From the NCBI RefSeq assembly GCF_051851475.1, contig NZ_JBPUSJ010000012.1:62001-126000 (forward strand): 64,000 nucleotides of DNA. Reading direction: 5' to 3'. Shown here in pieces: positions 16,981 through 24,303 of this stretch. Each line of letters opens with the position of its first letter. The first letter of the stretch is position 1. Position numbers and translations under genes: made by a program. The notes under the pieces are model-generated. The model saw nothing but the letters and a program-made list of their open reading frames with translations. It was not told where the DNA came from and did no database searches. This stretch comes from Carboxylicivirga taeanensis (GTDB lineage: Bacteria; Bacteroidota; Bacteroidia; Bacteroidales; Marinilabiliaceae).

Positions 16981-18870
16981 TTATTTTATTTTTTCAAATA
17001 TTTGAATTAAGTCTTTTAGTATTTCTGGTTTATGTTCAAGTGCAATATCAATATAACACTCTCTTATTCTTACATGGTCCGCTTTCAATATTTCACCACA
17101 TAATCTGGCGAAAATAGGTTTTCCTTGAAACTCATTTTCCCAATTTTCACCACTTAAGAGATTCTCTAGCCTAACTTTTTCTTGTTTAAGCCATCTTTCA
17201 GTTTTTGTTCTGTCTAACTCCACCGTTAGTTTGTTGATTTCGGCCTCAAATCCATCTAAAATTTCGTTGATAATTGTATCAACTGGCATATTATTACCAA
17301 TATTAACTTTAGGAGCCTTAAGTGAATAGTTTGCTGAAAGATAGTCTTTAAAGTTTTTAATTAAATTGAAACTCAATGTTTCTGTGGCAATACGTTTAGT
17401 CTCAATTTTGATAAACTCTTCTGTCAAATCCTTATTTTTATCTAAATAAAGATGAACAACAACTTTTCTGAGAATTTCTTCATCTAAGAAGTAGTTTTCT
17501 ATATGTCTTCTTTTTAAGCAAAAAATATGACCACTTGCTTCAATAGAAGTTATTTGCTCTTGTCTAAGTCCATCACGGTCTCTAACCATATACATATTCA
17601 CGCCAAATATGGACTGTCTTATTTGTTCTTCTACAGCTTTCAATGCACCAATATTAGTCACAGAGCCTATAGGGTTGACTTTTATCTCTGAATCTACTTT
17701 TTGAGCAATCTTATGGTAAGCTAAACGGTCAATGCTGGAACTTTCACCCTCAATGAAAACTATTTTTTTACCAACAGCAAATAGCCCTAAATTTTCACCA
17801 ATTAGCTGAACCAATTCTTTATGAGTAGTTTTCAGTTCACTAAGTCTATGGGCTTGGTTTTGTCCAGATTGGTCTGAATCAATAAAGAAAACGTTTCCAG
17901 TAGCATAATATGTTGATATCAAATCAGCGGAATGGGTTAAGAAAATGAACTGATTTGTGTGTTCTCCAATAGATTTCAGGGCTTCAATTAATTTAAAAGT
18001 AAGGGTTGGATGAAGATGTAATTCTGGCTCATCAATTATAAATACAGAATGCTTTATATCTTTTCTAGCAACATCAAAAAGAACCTTTATTACTTCTTGT
18101 TCACCTGAGCTAAGTGAAGAAAAAGGAAGAATCTGACCAGCTCCATCTTTATAGTGAAACTCATTTGGCTGAGCAGGATTAATATCTTGTAGGATTTTAC
18201 CTGGCAGAATATTCTTAAATATTAATTTGTATTTTTCTAAAGGGTGAGGGTAATTTTGCAAGATAGTAGTCCCAGTCTGGGATGGGTCTGCTTGAACTGC
18301 TTCTGCTAGTTTGTTTTTATGGGCAGCAACTTTTTGATGAATATAATTCATGAATTCACGCCACCTATTGACAAATGGAGAGTATCCCCAGTTCCATGGT
18401 GTTTCTGTATCATCAGGGTCAACTACTTGATAACTTATCTGATTGTAACTTATAGTCTCAAGAGTTCGTTTTGAATCTATTTGAACTAAGGAACCTACAT
18501 ATTTACCTTGGCCGTATTTTCTTGAATTAATGTAATTTTTGAATTGTTGGTTTTGCTGTCTATTTATTAGTTTTACCTCATGTCCGTTGAAGTATTTTTC
18601 TGCTTCATCTTTTCTTGTTGCTTGAATTGTTAAATCCATAATAGGAGTATTTTGAATACTCTGGACAATTGCTTGCTTTAATCTTGTTTTACCAGAACCA
18701 TTTGCACCAGCAATTATAACAACATCACCGAGGTTGTCAATTTCAATATTCTTTATTGGTTTAAAATCTATTAACTTAAAAGATGATATTTTCATAGTAT
18801 GTTTTTTAATGAAGCACAACTCCTCAATAACCTCACCAAGTGCTGTTATATTTCTTATATCGTTCACCAT
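16981..18870 (-). CDS. ATPase-TOPRIM protein, OLD-like or DUF4435-like, probable defence nuclease
   Basis: 629 residues. The N-terminal half is an ABC/SMC-type ATPase: Walker A GANGSGKT (residues 55-62), signature LSSGEQE (253-259), Walker B VFIIDE (276-281) and switch His313 in LTHSAD. The C-terminal half has TOPRIM-like acidic motifs: Glu374 in VFIEGE, Asp431-x-Asp433 in MVRDRDG, and HIENYFLDEE at 456-465, the last recalling DUF4435. This domain order is that of OLD-family nucleases and of single-chain PARIS-like proteins, both linked to phage defence. Met26 (ATG at 18795) is an equally likely start, since MKISSFKLIDF is the usual beginning of such ATPases. No reverse transcriptase, helicase or DNA-mimic partner is adjacent. 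Confidence 0.82.
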   Translation of the reverse strand: MVNDIRNITALGEVIEELCFIKKHTMKISSFKLIDFKPIKNIEIDNLGDVVIIAGANGSGKTRLKQAIVQSIQNTPIMDLTIQATRKDEAEKYFNGHEVKLINRQQNQQFKNYINSRKYGQGKYVGSLVQIDSKRTLETISYNQISYQVVDPDDTETPWNWGYSPFVNRWREFMNYIHQKVAAHKNKLAEAVQADPSQTGTTILQNYPHPLEKYKLIFKNILPGKILQDINPAQPNEFHYKDGAGQILPFSSLSSGEQEVIKVLFDVARKDIKHSVFIIDEPELHLHPTLTFKLIEALKSIGEHTNQFIFLTHSADLISTYYATGNVFFIDSDQSGQNQAHRLSELKTTHKELVQLIGENLGLFAVGKKIVFIEGESSSIDRLAYHKIAQKVDSEIKVNPIGSVTNIGALKAVEEQIRQSIFGVNMYMVRDRDGLRQEQITSIEASGHIFCLKRRHIENYFLDEEILRKVVVHLYLDKNKDLTEEFIKIETKRIATETLSFNLIKNFKDYLSANYSLKAPKVNIGNNMPVDTIINEILDGFEAEINKLTVELDRTKTERWLKQEKVRLENLLSGENWENEFQGKPIFARLCGEILKADHVRIRECYIDIALEHKPEILKDLIQIFEKIK

Positions 18871-18887
18871 CTTAAAGATGTATAATA

Positions 18888-18903
18888 TTTTCTATATAGA
18901 AAA
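18888..18903. promoter_or_regulatory. Perfect 16-bp palindrome upstream of the ATPase-TOPRIM gene
   Basis: TTTTCTATATAGAAAA, lying 18-33 bp upstream of the first ATG of the nuclease gene. Its two half-sites equal those of the operator candidate at 16765-16786, but without the 6-bp spacer. It is a candidate operator for the neighbouring HTH-Panacea protein or a similar regulator. No canonical -7 box was seen beside it. Confidence 0.5.
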
Positions 18904-18956
18904 GTATAATGCCTTATCAGATGAATAGTTATGGCGAGTTATTGGCTCGTTGACAC

Positions 18957-18988
18957 AAAAACAGCCCCGCACGTCTGCAGGGCTGCAA
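18957..18988 (-). terminator. Terminator of the DUF6261 gene
   Basis: Minus-strand hairpin CAGCCC...GGGCTG with a 12-nt loop, followed by a short T-run, 20 bp after the stop codon. Confidence 0.75.
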
Positions 18989-19007
18989 CTAATCTCAATT
19001 AATTTGT

Positions 19008-19727
19008 TTATTGGTCTACTGCCACTTTGCTGCTGCGGTTGCGCACCACAGCATTACTCTCGGCAATACGGTTGGCAGTAAATTGTGCCAGCTCGCCATA
19101 TAGGGTGGTATTCACCTTTTGCATCACACCAAGGTACGGGGCTAGTTCGTCGTTAATAAAACCAATGAGCTGTTTTTTAATAAGAGTGGCTGAGCTCTTG
19201 TTTTTCTCATCATCTTTTACTGAGAGGTAAGCAATCTGTTTGGTAGTAAAGTTGTTTACCGCTGTTTCGAGCTGGCTGAAGCGTACGTCGCACCCCGATA
19301 GGGCTGTAATACAAGCGGCATACGGCTCAGTTTTACTTTCGGTAATCATTGAGCTCAGCAACGGATACTCTTCGCGGTAGCTTTTGCTTTTTACTTCCAG
19401 GCCGTACTTATCTATCATTTTAAACAATTGAATGGCAGCGCCGGATACAGCCTCCTCGGGGTGGCAGGTATAGCCTTTGGTTAAGCCATGCAGCAAAGTG
19501 AATAGACTATCGGTTACACCGTCGAGTTCAGATAACTCTGATTCTACTGTATCTCGCATGATAGCAATACCAAGCTGGTTGTTTAGTTCAGACACCTGTG
19601 AAAATAACTGAGTAAGATGCCTATCAGTGCTATAATCGCCCTTAGAGTACTCGTCTAATATTTGTTGTGTTACGCCATTAAGCTCACTCACTCGGGTGGT
19701 TGTAAGTATTTTTGAAATTTTAATCAT
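19008..19727 (-). CDS. DUF6261 family protein
   Basis: 239 residues, predicted largely helical, with no signal peptide or membrane segment. The sequence (start MIKISKILTTTRVSELNGV, inner LTKGYTCHPEEAVSGAA, end AVVRNRSSKVAVDQ) matches what I know of DUF6261, a Bacteroidota family without a known function. The gene ends in a good terminator. It is preceded by an unusual array of dyad repeats at 19755-20011, beginning 28 bp upstream of the ATG. It adjoins the accessory island but has a base composition like the rest of the chromosome. Confidence 0.75.
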   Translation of the reverse strand: MIKISKILTTTRVSELNGVTQQILDEYSKGDYSTDRHLTQLFSQVSELNNQLGIAIMRDTVESELSELDGVTDSLFTLLHGLTKGYTCHPEEAVSGAAIQLFKMIDKYGLEVKSKSYREEYPLLSSMITESKTEPYAACITALSGCDVRFSQLETAVNNFTTKQIAYLSVKDDEKNKSSATLIKKQLIGFINDELAPYLGVMQKVNTTLYGELAQFTANRIAESNAVVRNRSSKVAVDQ

Positions 19728-19754
19728 GTAAATTCTTTTTGGAGGGTTAAAAAA

Positions 19755-20011
19755 TAACTATTTGTGTATTGAGATTAGTCGCTTATTGTTTGTAACTAAA
19801 TAGTCGTGTCACTTTTTTATTTTTTTCGCGTGACTAAATAGTCAAGGCTCGTTTTTGTCTTCAATGATGCTCTAACTATTTAGTGAAGGCTTGTTTTGTC
19901 TCTCCGATGTGCTTTGACTAAATCGTTAAAGTTCGTTTTACTATTAAATCGTGATGTAACTATGTAGTTAAAGCCTGTTTTGATGCAAAAGCAGCCAATA
20001 ACCATTTAGTT
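19755..20011. repeat. Array of seven degenerate dyad repeats with a 38-42 bp period
   Basis: Copies start at 19755, 19793, 19831, 19873, 19915, 19957 and 19999. Each has a core close to TRACTA-N2-TAGTYA, itself a dyad, followed in most copies by AAGGCTCGTTTT or a variant. The last four spacings are all exactly 42 bp, the earlier two 38 bp. A further degenerate TAACTA core lies at 20077. The array sits directly upstream of the minus-strand DUF6261 gene. Sites for a multimeric DNA-binding protein are one reading; decayed tandem repeat is another. Confidence 0.75.
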
Positions 20012-20250
20012 ATAGACCTATTTATTAGAAAACTATTGTTTTTGAAGTTTAAATTGGATGGGCGAAAAGCAATCATAACTATGCGGTTAGCGTTATATTA
20101 GTTAATTGCAGAAGTGCGAAACCGTAACACCTTTTCGGGAGGTAATTATATTTTTTATTGACGAATGTTATGTTTTTATATGGGGATGTTAAATTTTGTA
20201 TGATTAAAATCTGCTGTTTTATAGATGATTGGATATTTGTATAAGGCCTT

Positions 20251-20271
20251 GTCCTCGAGCCGGACGGGCTT
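20251..20271 (+). repeat. Isolated copy of the repeat header
   Basis: GTCCTCGAGCCGGACGGGCT equals, with one change, the first 20 bp of the larger repeats at 20334 and 20828. It is a truncated third copy lying between the dyad array and the first full copy. Confidence 0.7.
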
Positions 20272-20333
20272 CTACTAATCGTATCAATCCCCCTGATACC
20301 AACACATTAAGACTTCAGTATTTACCGCCCCTT

Positions 20334-20591
20334 TTGTCCTCAAGCCGGACGGGCTCCAACTTTTCCCTTCAGTCGCAAAAGTTGTCAAAAGGTCCGCTGA
20401 CTGCAGCACTCAATGACCCACTAACAACTTACTCCGCATGAGATTTAAAGATATGCAGCTTAGTATCAAATCTCATTTTGCTTCGTTTCGTTGAGTGGGG
20501 ACCCCATTTGCGTTGCTGATGTCAGAGGCTAAACAACCAGTTAATCGGTTTTTTCTTCCTTAACTCAAAACTCCGTTTTGAAGGAGCGGGA
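20334..20591 (+). repeat. Multi-hairpin intergenic repeat, copy 1 (258 bp)
   Basis: Direct repeat of 20828-21085, identical except for about seven positions. It contains three nested or successive hairpins: CAACTTTT...AAAAGTTG; CACTCAA...ATGAGATTT...AAATCTCAT...TTGAGTG; and TCAAAAC...GTTTTGA. No reading frame in it looks coding. The unit may be a structured RNA or a mobile repeat of the REP/MITE kind. Confidence 0.85.
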
Positions 20592-20594
20592 GCC

Positions 20595-20718
20595 AGTTCC
20601 ATTGGCGGGCCGGCGATGGGAGTAAACCCGTTTAACCTTCCTTAAGTGCCAAACGCATAATTATTAATAAGTTACTCTAAACAGCAATGTCAAGTGCGTT
20701 GGCAGCATCAATGGAACT
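20595..20718. repeat. Spaced inverted repeat between the two 258-bp copies
   Basis: AGTTCCATTG (20595-20604) and CAATGGAACT (20709-20718) are perfect 10-bp complements about 104 bp apart. They lie in the 236-bp stretch separating the duplicated elements. Nothing coding is seen in this stretch. Confidence 0.6.
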
Positions 20719-20827
20719 AGACTTTTGGTTTCCTTTTGGGCAATGCAAAAGGAAATGCCAGCCCGGCATAAGGGCGATGTAATAATACTCCTTGCCGTTC
20801 GGGTAGATAAAACTGTTTTGTAAGGCT

Positions 20828-21085
20828 TTGTCCTCAAGTCGGACGGGCTCCAACTTTTCCCTTCAGTCGCAAAAGTTGTCAAAAGGTCCGCTGACTACAG
20901 CACTCAATGACCCACTAACAACTTACTCCGCATGAGATTTAAAGATTTGCAGCTTGGTATCAAATCTCATTTTGCTTCGTTTCGTTGAGTGGGGACCCCA
21001 TTTGCGTTGCTGATGTCAGAGGCTAAACGACCAGTTAATTGCTTTTTTCTTCCTTAACTCAAAACTCCGTTTTGAAGGAGCGGGA
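20828..21085 (+). repeat. Multi-hairpin intergenic repeat, copy 2 (258 bp)
   Basis: Second copy of the element at 20334-20591, same orientation, same hairpin set. It lies 150 bp upstream of the tRNA deacylase gene. In copy 2 the header reads CAAGTCGG instead of CAAGCCGG. Confidence 0.85.
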
Positions 21086-21235
21086 AGGGATAGTTTGTCT
21101 GACTTGATTCTTTTGTTTCGTTTTCTTACCAAGAAGAAAATGAAATTAAGCATATTTGATAGTGCACAGGTCTGTTCTTTTAGAGCAGGTATTTTCAATT
21201 AAATGCGCTTATTTTGCATTCCAAAGCACTGTACT

Positions 21236-21721
21236 ATGGGAAAACAGGTTAAAACCAATGCGATGCGGCTGCTGGATGCCAATAAGGTTAGCTACGAAGC
21301 ATTTCATTATTATGGTAACGAGGAAAATACCGATGGCACATTAGTGGCCCGGATGAATCAACGTGATGTTAAGCTGGTGCATAAAACGCTGGTGGCAAAG
21401 AGTGCGAAAAATGAATTGTATGTGTTTATTATTCCCATCACCCGGGAGCTGGATTTAAAAAAAGCAGCCCTGGCAACCGGTGAGAAAAAGATTGAGATGC
21501 TGCCGCATAAAGACCTGCAAAAATATACCGGTTACCTCAAAGGCGGCTGCTCACCCCTGGGAATGAAAAAATTATTTCCGACCTTTTTGGAACAAAGTTC
21601 AAGTGAGCAGAACAAAGTAATTGTGAGTGGGGGTAAAAAAGGGCATATTATCGAACTGGATATTGCTGATTTACTCAGGGTTGTAAATGGGCAGCCGGCC
21701 CACCTGGTGAAAGAGGCATAG
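21236..21721 (+). CDS. ybaK: YbaK/EbsC-type aminoacyl-tRNA deacylase (Cys-tRNA(Pro) type)
   Basis: 161 residues from the ATG at 21236. An upstream ATG at 21203 adds 11 residues (MRLFCIPKHCT) that do not belong to the family. The YbaK domain covers nearly the whole protein: TNAMRLLDANKVSY, LVHKTLVAKSAK, and the GGCSPLGMKKLFPTF motif, which contains the conserved GGxSP-type loop. These enzymes hydrolyse misacylated Cys-tRNA(Pro) and thus correct prolyl-tRNA synthetase errors. The gene stands alone after the repeat region. Confidence 0.88.
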   Translation: MGKQVKTNAMRLLDANKVSYEAFHYYGNEENTDGTLVARMNQRDVKLVHKTLVAKSAKNELYVFIIPITRELDLKKAALATGEKKIEMLPHKDLQKYTGYLKGGCSPLGMKKLFPTFLEQSSSEQNKVIVSGGKKGHIIELDIADLLRVVNGQPAHLVKEA

Positions 21722-21843
21722 GTGGCCATTGCTTATTAGCACAGCCGAGCCTTGTAGTCCTGTTTTTAGAGTTTATTCTTATCACAGATTGGGAGCTAAA
21801 CATTCCAATTCGTGGGCTGTTATGCTTTTAAATGCATAGGCTT

Positions 21844-22434
21844 ATGAAACAATTGATAATTTTAACGATATCGCTAATGATAAGTATAAACAGTACAGGA
21901 CAGGAGAAGGCTCTGGCAACTTTTGGTGGCGGGTGTTTTTGGTGCACCGAGGCCATTTTTGCTGCGCTTAAAGGCGTTGATACGGTGGAGTCGGGCTACA
22001 GTGGTGGCGAGCAGGCCAATCCAACCTATAAGGAAGTGTGCACGGGGCTTACCGGGCATGCCGAAGTGGTGCAGATTACTTACGATCCTCAGCAGCTGCA
22101 GTTTGCAGATCTTTTGGAGGTGTTTTTTGCCACCCATAACCCCACAACACTCAACAGGCAAGGCGCTGATGTTGGGACTCAATACCGATCGGTGATTTTT
22201 TATCACACAGATGAACAAAAGCGAATAGCCGAGTTGGTGATTAAGGAGCTGGGGCGGGAAAAAATATTTGACGACCCGATAGTTACGGAGCTAAGTGCAT
22301 TTCAAACATTTTACAAAGCTGAAGACTACCACCAGGACTATTTTGCCAATAACCCGCGACAGCCATATTGCAATGCGGTGATCAATCCAAAAATGGAGAA
22401 GTTTAAGAAGCTGTTTAAAGAAAAGTTGAAATAA
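21844..22434 (+). CDS. msrA: Peptide-methionine (S)-S-oxide reductase MsrA, exported
   Basis: 196 residues from the ATG at 21844; the in-frame ATG at 21832 would add MHRL. Residues 1-19 form a signal peptide (KQLIILTISLMISINSTGQ), so it should repair oxidised methionines in the periplasm. The catalytic cysteine is Cys31 in GGGCFWCTEAIF. The remaining MsrA landmarks are present: YSGGEQANPTYKEVC, GHAEVVQITYDP, GTQYRSVIFYH. No MsrB domain is attached and no reductant partner is adjacent. Confidence 0.93.
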   Translation: MKQLIILTISLMISINSTGQEKALATFGGGCFWCTEAIFAALKGVDTVESGYSGGEQANPTYKEVCTGLTGHAEVVQITYDPQQLQFADLLEVFFATHNPTTLNRQGADVGTQYRSVIFYHTDEQKRIAELVIKELGREKIFDDPIVTELSAFQTFYKAEDYHQDYFANNPRQPYCNAVINPKMEKFKKLFKEKLK

Positions 22435-22538
22435 TGTTTACTTGTAAATAGTTGGTATATTGTGTTTAATAAAAAGGGTGCAAAGACGAATCTAAAAATT
22501 GTTACATAAAATGGTTGTTTTGTAATATGAAAATTACT

Positions 22539-22546
22539 TATCTTTG
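22539..22546 (+). promoter_or_regulatory. Promoter box of the pyr leader
   Basis: TATCTTTG, matching TAnnTTTG, with a TTG 21 bp upstream (22515-22517). The expected transcription start is about 22550, so the leader reading frame (ATG 22556) would have almost no 5' untranslated region. Confidence 0.6.
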
Positions 22547-22555
22547 AACTCCGGA

Positions 22556-22813
22556 ATGAGACAACAGATTGACCAATATCTTCGACGCCTGACGTCAGAT
22601 AATCATCCGGAAAATGATGGTTTAATAACTCGTTTTTCCTTTTGCTCGTTCAATTCTCTCAACGCTGATCAACTTATTTTTTTTAGATATATCAAAAAAG
22701 ACCTGATTTTTAATTCAGGTCTTTTTTTTGTGCTGTTTGGTAAGCTATTGGGAGATTTCATAACGCAAATAAAATCCAACCAAATAAAGTGGGCACTTGT
22801 CCGCAGTAAATAG
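22556..22813 (+). promoter_or_regulatory. Candidate pyrL-like leader peptide and attenuator of pyrBI
   Basis: An open frame of 85 codons starts at ATG 22556, just after the promoter, and ends in TAG two bases before the pyrB ATG. It crosses, in order, a stem CCGGA/TCCGG (22551-22555/22606-22610), a run of eight T (22677-22684) and an intrinsic terminator (22694-22729). The peptide is rich in Phe codons (TTT) in its second half. This is the layout of the enterobacterial pyrBI attenuator, where low UTP makes polymerase pause at the U-tract so that ribosomes catch up and disrupt the terminator. Homology to pyrL is not implied, and the peptide has no recognisable family. Alternatively the hairpin could respond to another factor. 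Confidence 0.6.
22694..22729 (+). terminator. Attenuator terminator upstream of pyrB
   Basis: A6-GACCTGA, 8-nt loop, TCAGGTC-T8. It is a textbook intrinsic terminator located between the pyr promoter and pyrB, with no gene ending before it except the open leader frame. Confidence 0.85.
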
Positions 22814-22815
22814 AT

Positions 22816-23730
22816 ATGCAAATGAAGAATAAAAGTTTAGTTTCCATCACCGATTTCTCTAAAGATGAAATCTTACGCATTGTTGAGCTGGCTGCCGAGT
22901 TTGAAGCTAATCCCAACCAGAAGTTAATGGATGATAAGGTGGTTTCAAGCTTATTTTTTGAGCCATCAACCCGTACACGCCTTAGTTTCGAAACCGCTAT
23001 TCAGCGATTGGGTGGTCGTATCATCGGGTTTACCGATTCCTCATCGTCTTCAACATCGAAAGGCGAATCGCTAAACGACACGATTAAAATGGTTAGTAAC
23101 TACAGCGATTTAATTGTGATGCGTCATCCGCTGGAAGGTTCGGCCCGTTATGCTTCCGAAGTGTCGGATGTGCCAGTAATTAATGCAGGCGATGGAGCTA
23201 ATCAGCACCCAACACAAACCTTACTTGATTTGTATTCCATTTACAAAACGCAGGGAACACTGGAGAACCTGAACATCTTTCTTGTTGGTGATTTGAAGTA
23301 TGGACGCACCGTGCACTCTTTGCTCATGGCCATGTCGCAGTTTAATCCAACATTTAACTTCATTGCACCCGATGCACTGAAAATGCCCGATGAGTATAAG
23401 CTGTTTCTTGATTCGAAAGGAATTAAGTATTACGAGCACCTCGAATTTACCGATATAATTGAAGCAGCTGATATTCTTTACATGACCCGTGTTCAGCGCG
23501 AGCGCTTTTCTGACCCTATTGATTACGAGAAAGTGAAGAATGTGTATGTGTTGCGCAATTCAATGTTAGATAACACCAAAGACAACCTGCGTATTCTGCA
23601 TCCTCTGCCACGTGTGAATGAAATTCATACCGATGTGGATGCCAACCCTAAAGCCTACTATTTTGAGCAGGCAGAAAACGGTGTGTATGCACGTATGGCC
23701 ATCATGGCTTCTATTTTAGGATTAAAGTAA
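22816..23730 (+). CDS. pyrB: Aspartate carbamoyltransferase, catalytic subunit
   Basis: 304 residues. It joins carbamoyl phosphate and aspartate, the committed step of pyrimidine synthesis. The carbamoyl-phosphate site is FFEPSTRTRLSFETA (residues 48-62); the HPTQTLLDLYSI and LHPLPRVNEI motifs are also intact. The ATG at 22816 is 2 bp past the stop of the leader frame; an ATG at 22822 (MKNKSLVSI) is the alternative start. The regulatory subunit gene follows, so the enzyme should be the allosteric dodecamer type. Confidence 0.97.
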   Translation: MQMKNKSLVSITDFSKDEILRIVELAAEFEANPNQKLMDDKVVSSLFFEPSTRTRLSFETAIQRLGGRIIGFTDSSSSSTSKGESLNDTIKMVSNYSDLIVMRHPLEGSARYASEVSDVPVINAGDGANQHPTQTLLDLYSIYKTQGTLENLNIFLVGDLKYGRTVHSLLMAMSQFNPTFNFIAPDALKMPDEYKLFLDSKGIKYYEHLEFTDIIEAADILYMTRVQRERFSDPIDYEKVKNVYVLRNSMLDNTKDNLRILHPLPRVNEIHTDVDANPKAYYFEQAENGVYARMAIMASILGLK

Positions 23731-23754
23731 TAGTAGATTAAAAGACATTGAATC

Positions 23755-24210
23755 ATGACAAAGAAAGAGTTAAGCGTTAGAGCTATAAAAAGCGGAACCG
23801 TAATAGACCATATACCAGCCACTCATTTATTTAAAGTAATTTCTATACTTGGACTGGATAAGATTGAGAATCAAATTACATTTGGAACCAACCTGAAAAG
23901 TAAGCAGCAAGGACACAAAGCCATTATTAAGGTGGCAAAGAAATTTTTTGCTGATGAGGATATCAATAAGATTGCTCTGGTTGCGCCTTTTGCCAAATTA
24001 AATATTATTGATGATTATAAAGTGGTTGAAAAGAAGCAGGTAGAAATTCCCAAAAGCATTGTGGGTATTGCCAAGTGCTTTAACCCGAAGTGTGTTACCA
24101 ATAATGAGAACATGACTACCAAGTTTTCATTGGTTGAAAAACAGCCTTTGGCCCTGAAGTGTCACTATTGTGAAAAGATTACCAATGAAGCGCACCTCGA
24201 AGTGCTTTAA
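23755..24210 (+). CDS. pyrI: Aspartate carbamoyltransferase, regulatory subunit
   Basis: 151 residues. The N-terminal nucleotide-binding domain (GTVIDHIPATHLFKVISIL) binds ATP/CTP effectors. The C-terminal zinc domain has four cysteines, Cys108, Cys113, Cys136 and Cys139, which contact PyrB. It lies 24 bp after pyrB and before a strong terminator, completing a leader-pyrB-pyrI operon. Confidence 0.97.
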   Translation: MTKKELSVRAIKSGTVIDHIPATHLFKVISILGLDKIENQITFGTNLKSKQQGHKAIIKVAKKFFADEDINKIALVAPFAKLNIIDDYKVVEKKQVEIPKSIVGIAKCFNPKCVTNNENMTTKFSLVEKQPLALKCHYCEKITNEAHLEVL

Positions 24211-24252
24211 CATACCGAAAAAATCAGTCAATGTATTTTGACTGATGCCAAT

Positions 24253-24281
24253 AACTCCTGCTTTTCAGCGGGAGTTTTTTG
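24253..24281 (+). terminator. Terminator of the pyrBI operon
   Basis: AACTCC-T-GC / GC-G-GGAGTT hairpin followed by TTTTTTG, 40 bp after the pyrI stop. Confidence 0.85.
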
Positions 24282-24303
24282 TTTGCAGATAATTGGTAGT
24301 TTT

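Larger units (their letters stand above)
15230..18903 (-). mobile_element. Candidate integron-cassette cluster without integrase (CALIN-like)
   Basis: Two minus-strand cassettes are proposed. The first is the ATPase-TOPRIM gene (18870-16981) plus the attC-like site 16975-16845. The second is the antitoxin-toxin-small-gene operon (16760-15353) plus the attC-like site 15339-15230. The region is visibly more AT-rich than its neighbours. Both units have short gaps between stop codon and site (5 and 13 bp), the compact arrangement of gene cassettes. No integron integrase is in the window and the right border is not defined by a recognisable site, so the right limit is taken at the palindrome upstream of the nuclease gene. 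The interpretation is an inference from site structure. Confidence 0.5.

Noticed and set aside
20664..20882. Minus-strand frame of 72 codons in the repeat region
   Set aside because: It crosses into the start of the second 258-bp repeat and lacks coding character.
22556..22813. PyrR-type control of pyrBI
   Set aside because: I could not find the PyrR-binding loop consensus in the leader and no pyrR gene is nearby.
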